This document shows, piece by piece, positions 25,601 through 31,305 of a stretch of DNA of 64,000 nt. Numbering within the stretch: the stretch's first letter is position 1; every line of letters starts with the position of its first letter. Source of the stretch: Halobaculum limi (lineage in GTDB: Archaea; Halobacteriota; Halobacteria; Halobacteriales; Haloferacaceae); the NCBI RefSeq assembly GCF_029490015.1, contig NZ_CP120468.1, positions 248,001 to 312,000 on the forward strand, read 5' to 3'. The notes under the pieces are model-generated. The model had not been told where the DNA came from. It did not search any database and saw nothing but the letters and a program-made list of their open reading frames with translations. The position numbers were made by a program, and so were the translations under genes.

Positions 25601-27413
25601 TCCGGCGGCACGGCTTCTCCGGCATCCGCCAGACGTGAGAGGACTCGCGGTTGACCATCGTTCCCGCGTCCCTGTCGAACGTCTGGAGCCCTACACGCTT
25701 CGTCGCACTCGTCTCTTCGGAGACGGGGATGGGGTGTTCCGTCGTTGCGAGGTCGCGGACCTCACGCAGGCCGTCTTCAGTGTGGATCAGCGTGTCGCCG
25801 GTGACACAGAGACCGGCACTCGACGAACCCTTGCCGGACGTATACACAGAACGCGGCGCGATGTTCCGGATGTACGAGAGCATCTGGGAGTTGTGGGAGA
25901 CGAGTCCGTTCGAGACGTAGCTGTGCGTCCCTTCGACTTCGAGGTCGTACACCCACTCCTCGGCAGGTTCGACGCGTTCGAGGGACTCGATAGCATCCCA
26001 CGCAACCACAGAGGCAGACGGCACAGCACGTGTCGATGCAGCACCACCATCGGTTGCAGCGGCGGCGGCCGCAGCGACCGGCGTCCCCACCGAGAGTTCG
26101 TCGGCACGAACCGCGTGAGGTCCACCAGCACCGCGAACGAACAGCGGGTGCGACGGCGTCACCTCTAGTTCCCGCCCGCTGTTCGTCCGGATACGGAGCA
26201 TTTCCTCGGGCGCCTCGCGCTTCCAGACTTTCGTTGCTTGCCGCGGTTCGATATCTCCGTTCGGTCTGAGCGACGGTACCGAGAAGTCGGCGTCGTCCCA
26301 CACCCCGTCGTCCACCGGCTTCGGGTCGTCAAGATTCGACTCGACCAACTCACGGATCGGCACGTCACGTCCGTCCGCGAGTGTCACCCGCGTATCTCCG
26401 TCGACGCACTTCCCCGTCCCGGGGTCCCCGATCAACAGCATATGCAAGTCGCCCCGAATCCGCGACCCGTCTGGGAGGTGCTTCGTGACCCCGGAGAACA
26501 ACTGGAGGATCATCGAGAGTTTCTCCTGGTCGTAGCCGTAGATAGAGGGCGCGACGGAGGCGACCATCTCCTCGTAGATGTCGTCGTGGGTGGACAGTTC
26601 GAGGATCTCCTGTTTGTCCTCGTCGGTGATGTCCATATCCTCGAACTCCTCGTCTTCGATGACGACCGACACCCCCTCCATATACGGGTCGAACACGGTC
26701 GTCTTCTCTTGGCCGGAGGTGACCTGCTCCATCTCCAGACGCCCGACGACGGTGACGTGGTCACCCGGCGTCACATTCCCGCAGACGTCGTCTTCGAGGT
26801 TCACGTCGATTGACTGTGGCGTCTCGCCGCCGCGGAGTCCCTCGGGCGACTCCTGCACCCGCAACTGCTGTGAGTCGATGAACTTCGACTCTTTGTTGTT
26901 GACGCGGAACGGCCCCTGCCGCTCACAGCCCTGACACTCGTGGGGTTCCTGGAAGCCAGAGTCGTTCTGCGGGATGTACGTCATCGTCCCGCAGCGCTGG
27001 CACTCGAAGGCGGCCTCAACGATCTTCGGGCGCACGTCGGTCGCCTTGCGGACGATGCCCTGCACCGCGACCATCGACCCGATGTGGTCGTCGCTGACGC
27101 GGATGCCGCGGATGTCGAGCGTGCTCTCGCGCGGGAGGTTGCGCAGGCGGACGTGCGCCTGCCCCAGCGAGATGTCGACTGGGAGGTCGTACGTGCGAAG
27201 CGCCTCCTCGGCGACGTCTTGCATCTGTCCGGGGCGGTTGAGATACCGCTCGGCCAGATCCGGGTCGTAGGTGTAGAGGTCGTCGTATTCGAGGTACAGC
27301 GAACGCTGTTCCTTCGGGTACTTCTGTGCGAGACGCGCGATGTCGTCCGCGTAGTAAGTCCGATAGAAACTGAGGAACTCGTCGACGTCCTGTCCCTCGG
27401 CGGCCTGACTCAT
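22650..27413 (-). CDS. mcm: MCM replicative DNA helicase containing three inteins
   Basis: A 1587-residue precursor of the archaeal MCM helicase, which unwinds DNA at the replication fork as a hexamer. Removing the inteins gives a 704-residue protein, normal for haloarchaea. The N-terminal domain has a zinc finger (Cys138, Cys141, Cys160, Cys163) and OB fold. The AAA+ core carries Walker A GDPGTGK-S (329 onward), the SSAGL segment and Walker B VDELDKMR. Further conserved parts are 'GAANPKYGRFD' (sensor 1 area) and 'LISRFDLIF' (arginine finger). A C-terminal winged helix ends the protein. All three inteins interrupt the AAA+ domain exactly at conserved ATPase motifs, so the enzyme must be inactive until spliced. 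Gene stands alone; ATG 27413 starts MSQAAEGQD. Confidence 0.97.
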   Translation of the reverse strand: MSQAAEGQDVDEFLSFYRTYYADDIARLAQKYPKEQRSLYLEYDDLYTYDPDLAERYLNRPGQMQDVAEEALRTYDLPVDISLGQAHVRLRNLPRESTLDIRGIRVSDDHIGSMVAVQGIVRKATDVRPKIVEAAFECQRCGTMTYIPQNDSGFQEPHECQGCERQGPFRVNNKESKFIDSQQLRVQESPEGLRGGETPQSIDVNLEDDVCGNVTPGDHVTVVGRLEMEQVTSGQEKTTVFDPYMEGVSVVIEDEEFEDMDITDEDKQEILELSTHDDIYEEMVASVAPSIYGYDQEKLSMILQLFSGVTKHLPDGSRIRGDLHMLLIGDPGTGKCVDGDTRVTLADGRDVPIRELVESNLDDPKPVDDGVWDDADFSVPSLRPNGDIEPRQATKVWKREAPEEMLRIRTNSGRELEVTPSHPLFVRGAGGPHAVRADELSVGTPVAAAAAAATDGGAASTRAVPSASVVAWDAIESLERVEPAEEWVYDLEVEGTHSYVSNGLVSHNSQMLSYIRNIAPRSVYTSGKGSSSAGLCVTGDTLIHTEDGLREVRDLATTEHPIPVSEETSATKRVGLQTFDRDAGTMVNRESSHVWRMPEKPCRRIETAHGKSLTASENTPVLTCGANGLEWVAVSDIEPGQHVAVPRYRDLDRSEVSVRSFLELTTEKVDLADESVELLRNALCDRFGHLRAAAAALDLSEDFIYDSLRNRHVPLAKLDRILDSVELTREDVAFDRLMIRHGDSITLPETFDQDLMYLLGLVFGDGDISLDRRGGNRGMVRISNGNEALLERARDIFAAKFDKRPEIERQEGRVPSIRVGSATIARLFANAGMQTPKADLELAPELTTAAHADAFLRGLMDADGAVSVRENGGSSVLISTISERLAEQIQLMLETYNIRARRRERDRRGTYELDNGHTIESKHVQHFVELYGANIERYADAIGFEVDEKAAALDQITGDATRREETIPVGSALVATDGAGGAYHTNVTHGDNPGRGRARQILDNVDLGEAESAVREAVDADLRWDRVTDVTDVGEQEVFDLTVPETHNFAGNGLVTHNTAAAVRDDFGDGQQWTLEAGALVLADKGIAAVDELDKMRCVTGDTLVHLGDGQIRRIGEIAKEAAEDGSVEPLSNGRTIRDVGLDAWTMTDDGQIVQRSVTAVHEYEAPSSLTKVTLENGDQLTSTEDHPFFIREDGERVERAASKLTKGDCAYVPRSVPPTASDGGVIADNRQADLTGCDVLCRRIKRVESVATDEVFPDEDGHVYDLTVEGTHNFIANGMVVHNSEDRSAMHEALEQQQISVSKAGINATLKSRCSLLGAANPKYGRFDQYEPIGEQIDLEPALISRFDLIFTVTDSPDPDHDAKLADHILTTNYAGELNTQREQMSTSNFTQEQVDEVTQEVAPVIDAELLRKYIAYSKRNCFPTMTDEARAAIRDFYVDLRAKGADEDAPVPVTARKLEALVRLSEASARVRLSDTVEEEDATRVIEIVRSCLQDIGVDPETGQFDADVVETGQSKTQRDRIKGIKDLIETIAQEYEDEPGAPVDAILERADEAGMDAGKAEQQLEKLRTRGEIYEPQQGFVRTT
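23562..24122 (-). other. Intein 3 of MCM (mini-intein after Walker B)
   Basis: Precursor residues 1098-1284 (187 aa), inserted directly after DELDKMR and before Ser1285. It begins CVTGDTLVHLGDGQ (Cys1098), contains block B STEDHPFF (1183-1190), and ends 'VYDLTVEGTHNFIANGMVVHN' with Asn1284. No LAGLIDADG helices are present, so it is a splicing-only mini-intein. Its first seven residues equal those of intein 2, and the C-terminal blocks of both are very similar. Confidence 0.93.
24240..25808 (-). other. Intein 2 of MCM with LAGLIDADG homing endonuclease
   Basis: Precursor residues 536-1058 (523 aa), inserted after GSSSAGL and before the extein Thr1059. It starts CVTGDTLIHTEDG with Cys536. A block-B-like region is near 'SLTASENTPVLT', and it ends 'VFDLTVPETHNFAGNGLVTHN'. 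Two LAGLIDADG-like helices, LLGLVFGDGDI (758-768) and LRGLMDADGAV (856-866), with acidic catalytic residues present, indicate an endonuclease domain that could be active. This is the only full-length intein of the three. Confidence 0.94.
25890..26408 (-). other. Intein 1 of MCM (mini-intein in Walker A)
   Basis: Precursor residues 336-508 (173 aa). It begins with CVDGDTRVTLADG (block A, nucleophile Cys336), has block B TPSHPLF (419-425) and ends with block F 'EWVYDLEVEGTHSYVSNG' and block G VSHN (Asn508), followed by Ser509 as the +1 nucleophile. It splits GDPGTGK from S of the ATP-binding P-loop. It has no LAGLIDADG motifs; the 60-75 residue gap between splicing halves is a low-complexity Ala-rich linker, so the homing endonuclease has been lost. 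Confidence 0.93.
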
Positions 27414-27500
27414 TACACAGAGGTAGTTGCCTCTTCGGGTAAGAACTGTCGCCTCCGAGTGGAAGTGGTCGACCTCGTTTGCGACACCGCCGAGTGTGCC

Positions 27501-28217
27501 CTACGCCGCCACCGCGCTCCCGAAGTGGCGACGCCGTGCCTCCCGGGTGCCGACGGCGAGGAGGACACCCCCGACGAGCGCCAGCAGGCCGGCTTCGGCG
27601 GTCGGCGCAACGCCGCCGATGACCCCCCACCCTGCCGCGACGCCGCCGACGAACCCCATCTGCACGACGAGCACCGCGACGAGGGCGTACCGACGGCCGG
27701 TGTCGGCGTACAGCGACCCGACGGCGGCCGTCTCGGCGGCAGCGTGCCCGGCGACGACGATGGCGCCCGCCAGTCCGAGTGCCGCGTCGGCGGCGTAGAC
27801 GGTGGCGAGGACGACGCCTTCGAGGCCACGGTGGAGCGTCACGGCCCCCAGTGCGGCGTCCGCACAGCTACCGCAGTCGGTGATCCCAACACCGCGGGCG
27901 AGATAACTGACGCTGACACCGACCGTGAGGCCAACGAGGGCCACTGCCGTCGCCCGCGTGACGGCCAACGCCAGCGCTGCGGCGCCGAGCGCGAACACGA
28001 GCATCGGGAGCGCTGCCCGCCCCACGGCCCACGGAACCCGGCCGTAAGCGATCAAGACAACCCCGCCGCCGAGTAGACTGACGAGGACGACGCCCGCGAC
28101 GACGACTAGGAGAGAGAGACCCGTCGCGTCGGCGGGTACGCCGTGGGCGGACGCGGGTGTCGACAGAAGAGTGACACCGAACGCAGCGACGGCCGCGCGT
28201 CGGATGATCGATCTCAT
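27501..28217 (-). CDS. ZIP-like metal transporter family membrane protein with N-terminal signal
   Basis: A 238-residue protein. Residues 1-24 form a signal peptide or first helix ending ASAHG, followed by about seven hydrophobic segments. Two motifs match the metal site of ZIP transporters: HRGLEG (129-134), equivalent to HNxxEG of ZIP helix 4, and HAAAE (158-162), equivalent to HExxxE/HxxxE of helix 5. Their 29-residue spacing is that of ZIP proteins. A CGSC pair (115-118) lies just before. The ATG at 28217 overlaps the ferredoxin stop (ATGA), so it is third in the operon methanethiol oxidase-ferredoxin-ZIP-like. The ZIP call rests on motifs only; metal and direction are unknown. Confidence 0.65.
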   Translation of the reverse strand: MRSIIRRAAVAAFGVTLLSTPASAHGVPADATGLSLLVVVAGVVLVSLLGGGVVLIAYGRVPWAVGRAALPMLVFALGAAALALAVTRATAVALVGLTVGVSVSYLARGVGITDCGSCADAALGAVTLHRGLEGVVLATVYAADAALGLAGAIVVAGHAAAETAAVGSLYADTGRRYALVAVLVVQMGFVGGVAAGWGVIGGVAPTAEAGLLALVGGVLLAVGTREARRRHFGSAVAA

Positions 28218-28531
28218 TTCCACGGGTTCGGCACGAGGTCGGCCTGTATCTCCGCGCCCACTTCGATTCGGCAATCGGAGCGCGGTTCGGCCACACACAG
28301 CAGGACGTACCCGTCCCGTCGATGGCGGGGCTTCAACCCTCGTGGGCGGTCGATATGGACGAGGTCACCCTCCAGCAGGCGGCCGGTGCAGGTGGCGCAG
28401 GCCCCGTACAGACACCCGTAGGGGACGCCGAGGCCCGCACGCTCGGCCGCGTCGATGACCGTCTCGGTCTCCCGAACCTCGACGGTCTCCTCCCGGCCGT
28501 CACGCCACTCCAGGGTGATCTCGTGGGGCAT
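28214..28531 (-). CDS. 2Fe-2S ferredoxin (plant/[halo]bacterial type)
   Basis: A 105-residue [2Fe-2S] ferredoxin. The cluster motif is GCLYGACATC (Cys40, Cys45, Cys48) with the fourth Cys in 'VLLCVAEP' near residue 79, the standard CX4CX2C...C pattern. It lies 6 nt after the methanethiol-oxidase-like gene and overlaps the ZIP-like gene. It is shorter than the abundant haloarchaeal ferredoxin and lacks its inserted acidic domain, so it is more likely a dedicated electron carrier for this operon. Confidence 0.92.
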   Translation of the reverse strand: MPHEITLEWRDGREETVEVRETETVIDAAERAGLGVPYGCLYGACATCTGRLLEGDLVHIDRPRGLKPRHRRDGYVLLCVAEPRSDCRIEVGAEIQADLVPNPWK

Positions 28532-28537
28532 CGGCGA

Positions 28538-29941
28538 CTACTGCCAGACGTCGCTCGTACAGTCGCCGCCGGGCCAGCGAATCTCGTGGGCGCGGGCCGG
28601 ACCGCCGGGGGCGTCGCCGAAGTCGACGACGAACTCCTCGTCGAGTTCCATCCGTCCCTCCTCGGGGTAGACGTCCGCCTTCAGCATCAGCGATCCCTCC
28701 TCGCCCATCTCGGGGTAGAACTGGTTGTCCCACGTGGAGAACAGGGAGGTGGTCCAGTAGAGGCGGCGCCCGTCGCGCGAAAGCTGGAGCATCTGTGGGG
28801 CGCCACGGATGTCGTGATCACCGACCGTCTGTCGGTCGCCGAAGTTGCCGCCGGCCCACACTTGGTCTACTAGCCGGGGGTTCCCCGTGTCGCTGACGTC
28901 GTACATCCGCACGTCGCCGTGGAGCCAGTTCGAGAAGAACAGATACTGGTCGTCGAGCGAGAGGAGGAGGTCCGTCACGAGGCCGGGAACCGGCATATCC
29001 CAGTCGGGATGCTCGCGGTCCTCGATGTCGATGACTTTCTCCCAGTCCCAGTTGCCGTCGGCGTCCTCCCAGAAGCGGAGGATGTTCGAGGAGAGCGCGG
29101 CGCCGACGTACCCCTCCGTCTCCTCGGGGTTGTGGGGCATCCGGACTTCCAGCGGGATCAGCCCCTCCTCACCGAAGGTGAGAGACTGGCGGTGTTCTTT
29201 GGTCTCCCAGTCCCAGATGTGGATGCTGTCACCGTACTTCCCGGCTTCGACGTCTTCCATATCGAAGCCCGGGTAGTACGTCTCGGGGGCGGCCCACTCG
29301 CTGGAGATCATCACTCCGTGACGGGGCTGATACCAGTAGTCGTAGTTCATCTCCATCGCGCCGCTGTCGGCCTCCCAGTGGCCGTCGATGGAGAAGTCGT
29401 CCTGGTCGAGTTGGAGGAAGCCACCGGGGAGTTCGCCGTCGGCGTTGCCGAGCATACTGATGACGATCTTCCCTTCGGGAACGCAGTGGACCGTGTGTGG
29501 CGCCGAGAGGTCGTGTTCGAACACCTCCTCGGGCTCGATCACGTGCTCGATCTCCGGATTGCGCGGGTCGGCGGCGTCGATGATGTGGATCCGGGAGGAG
29601 CGTTGCCCCGGGACGATCAGGTGGTCTCGGGTGAGTCCCTCGGCGTGACACGAGGACGAACAGGTGTTCCAGCCGAAGTGGTGGAGTTCGTCACCCTTGT
29701 TCGGCATCTCGACGGTGTCGATCAACTCCGCGTAGGTGTCGGAGTCGGGGTCGACGTCCACGACGCCGACGAAGTCGGGGCCGTCCACGTCCATCCCGAC
29801 TCGGAGTGACATCACGAAGGCGGTCTTCTCGCGTTCGGATTCGGTGCGCATCGCCGCCGGTGTCGGATATCCCGGCCCCTCGACCTCGTGGTGCTCGTGG
29901 CCGTGTGCGTCGGCCGTATGATCGTGGTCGTCAGTACTCAT
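28538..29941 (-). CDS. Selenium-binding protein family (SBP56), probable methanethiol oxidase
   Basis: A 467-residue SBP56-family beta-propeller. Members in bacteria (MtoX) and human SELENBP1 oxidise methanethiol to formaldehyde, H2O2 and sulfide with a copper centre. Visible signatures are HHFGWN (87-92), the CSSSCH motif (94-99), 'SAPHTVHCVPEGKIVISMLG', 'VRMPHNPE' and 'LFFSNWLHGDVRMYD'. The N-terminus is His-rich (HDHTADAHGHEHHE), possibly metal-binding. Unlike bacterial MtoX it shows no signal peptide. First gene of the operon with ferredoxin and a ZIP-like protein; a TATA box lies upstream. Confidence 0.92.
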   Translation of the reverse strand: MSTDDHDHTADAHGHEHHEVEGPGYPTPAAMRTESEREKTAFVMSLRVGMDVDGPDFVGVVDVDPDSDTYAELIDTVEMPNKGDELHHFGWNTCSSSCHAEGLTRDHLIVPGQRSSRIHIIDAADPRNPEIEHVIEPEEVFEHDLSAPHTVHCVPEGKIVISMLGNADGELPGGFLQLDQDDFSIDGHWEADSGAMEMNYDYWYQPRHGVMISSEWAAPETYYPGFDMEDVEAGKYGDSIHIWDWETKEHRQSLTFGEEGLIPLEVRMPHNPEETEGYVGAALSSNILRFWEDADGNWDWEKVIDIEDREHPDWDMPVPGLVTDLLLSLDDQYLFFSNWLHGDVRMYDVSDTGNPRLVDQVWAGGNFGDRQTVGDHDIRGAPQMLQLSRDGRRLYWTTSLFSTWDNQFYPEMGEEGSLMLKADVYPEEGRMELDEEFVVDFGDAPGGPARAHEIRWPGGDCTSDVWQ

Positions 29942-30310
29942 TGGCCTACCGACACGAACGCGTCGATTGTTAATAATTATCTAGGTGGTTTATCGTCGGC
30001 CTGTTCCGAGTCGGAACGGTGGAAGCGAGTACCCATTTGAGTACTGCCAAGGGGGACTACTGGTTCGTGTGTGGCAGTGCAGATACGCCACGGTGTGTCC
30101 CCCCAACCGAGTTCATACTGATCGGTCCGCCGCTGTGGTGACTGCCAAGCACGCCGCTTCGGAGGGGAACTGAACGCTGTCACTCACTTCTCAACGAGAG
30201 GCCCGGAAGGCGTACTATCCCGGACCAGCCCGGAGGGCCGGCGGTTTGCTGAATCGATGGAGGAAATGTGTGAAGCGTTTCGAGGTGTGCACAAGAATTA
30301 AAATTGAGAG
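29942..30310. other. Spacer between the SBP56 operon and the PD-(D/E)XK-like gene
   Basis: About 370 bases with no convincing gene. Besides the promoter above, there is a possible hairpin with stem ACTGCCA/TGGCAGT (around 30043-30079), and ACTGCCA recurs near 30141. The end next to the nuclease-like gene is A/T-rich (around 30290-30310) and could terminate its transcript. No copy of the tRNA-Pro 3' end is present here. Confidence 0.4.
29971..29980 (-). promoter_or_regulatory. TATA box of the SBP56-ferredoxin-ZIP operon
   Basis: An A/T-only decamer (minus strand ATAATTATTA) lies 30-39 nt upstream of the ATG at 29941, in otherwise GC-rich DNA. Position and sequence fit a haloarchaeal core promoter. 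Confidence 0.55.
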
Positions 30311-31126
30311 CTATTCGGAGACATCGGGCCATCGCTCGTCGAATTCGTATTCCTCGGCCCAGTTGATGTCCCGGTTCCACTGATTGGGAGCTTCTACCCG
30401 AAGTGAAATAGCCGTGTTATATTCGTCTCGCTGAACGAGATAGAGCGTGTTGAGTTCCGTCGAATAAACCAATACGAGATCAATCGCTTCAGGCCCTTTA
30501 AGTCTACATTTCGGGTCGAACCGAAGACGCCCCTCATTCACCATACCGTGCTCAACCGCGGCCCTGTATTGGGTGCCGTCGTCAGCTTCGAGCAATAACT
30601 GATACGCCTCTTCCGTGACCGGTTCGTGGAGCGTGATTCCTCGTTCACTAAGCATTTCCACGACAATAGAGAGGTTGTCCGGAGACCCGAAAGCATCGTC
30701 TAGGGGCCAGTTCCGGTCAAATTCGTATTCACTCGCCCAGTTGATATTCCTGTGTCGCTGGGACGGCTCCGCAGTCCTGAGAAACATATTAGATCCGACT
30801 TCTGCCTCAGGGACGAGATACATCGAGCCGAGTTCGTGGCAGTACACGATGAACAAATCCACATCACCATCATACGGCTTGTACGTGTTTCCGCTGGCAT
30901 TCGTATGCTGTGAGACACCACGAAAGTTGATCCCGTCATCACGGTGAGACCCGGTTTTTACCTGTAGCGTCCAGAGTTCCTGGGCGGCCTCCACGATGAG
31001 GTCATACCGCTCGTTGTCACCGACTGGTTTTGAGACGGGGATTCCGCGCCGCTTCAACTCCGCAACGACAACAGCTTCGGTGTAATCCTCCTTCCGATGA
31101 CTCGGCATCTCGTCCAGTGAACGCAT
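30311..31126 (-). CDS. PD-(D/E)XK nuclease-like protein with two tandem domain copies
   Basis: A 271-residue protein of the group I intron/PDDEXK_5-like endonuclease fold. The first copy has Glu17, then YDLIVE with Asp42 and LQVKTG with Gln55 and Lys57, a recognisable E...D...QxK active site. After it, residues 89-140 (DLFIVYCHELGSMYLVP to INWASEYEFDRNWP) recur at 216-267 (DLVLVYSTELNTLYLVQ to INWAEEYEFDERWP), so the domain is duplicated. The second copy keeps the fold but lacks the DxnQVK residues. Codon use is less GC-rich than in neighbouring genes, and the gene sits beside tRNA-Pro, which hints at acquisition. Met7 is an alternative start. Substrate unknown. Confidence 0.8.
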   Translation of the reverse strand: MRSLDEMPSHRKEDYTEAVVVAELKRRGIPVSKPVGDNERYDLIVEAAQELWTLQVKTGSHRDDGINFRGVSQHTNASGNTYKPYDGDVDLFIVYCHELGSMYLVPEAEVGSNMFLRTAEPSQRHRNINWASEYEFDRNWPLDDAFGSPDNLSIVVEMLSERGITLHEPVTEEAYQLLLEADDGTQYRAAVEHGMVNEGRLRFDPKCRLKGPEAIDLVLVYSTELNTLYLVQRDEYNTAISLRVEAPNQWNRDINWAEEYEFDERWPDVSE

Positions 31127-31181
31127 ACGCTTGCTGGGTCGCTATCGTATTTCAACGCTCGTTACGCCGCAGAGAATTGAG

Positions 31182-31252
31182 TGGGACCGCCCGGATTCGA
31201 ACCGGGGTCACTGGCACCCAAGGCCAGGAGTATACCACTAACCCACGGTCCC
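31182..31252 (-). tRNA. tRNA-Pro (anticodon UGG)
   Basis: The minus strand folds into a full cloverleaf. The 7-bp acceptor GGGACCG/CGGTCCC is perfect, with discriminator A. The anticodon stem CTGGC/GCCAG encloses loop CTTGGGT with anticodon TGG. The T arm is CCCGG-TTCGAAT-CCGGG. CCA is not encoded and no intron is present. It decodes CCA and related proline codons. Confidence 0.95.
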
Positions 31253-31278
31253 GTACACACTCGTCCCGTCCGAACGGG

Positions 31279-31284
31279 TATAAA
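31279..31284 (-). promoter_or_regulatory. TATA box of tRNA-Pro
   Basis: The minus strand reads TTTATA 27-32 nt upstream of the mature tRNA 5' end, the standard archaeal promoter position. Confidence 0.6.
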
Positions 31285-31305
31285 CCGTTCCGTTCGCGGT
31301 CGCCG

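Noticed and set aside
29977-30183. Short overlapping frames on both strands upstream of the SBP56 gene
   Set aside because: Both are 60-70 codons, one would cover the TATA box, and neither looks like a haloarchaeal protein.
31126-31182. tRNA-Pro as an attachment site of an integrated element
   Set aside because: The neighbouring nuclease-like gene and lower GC suggest it, but no repeat of the tRNA 3' end and no integrase gene are found in the spacer or nearby.
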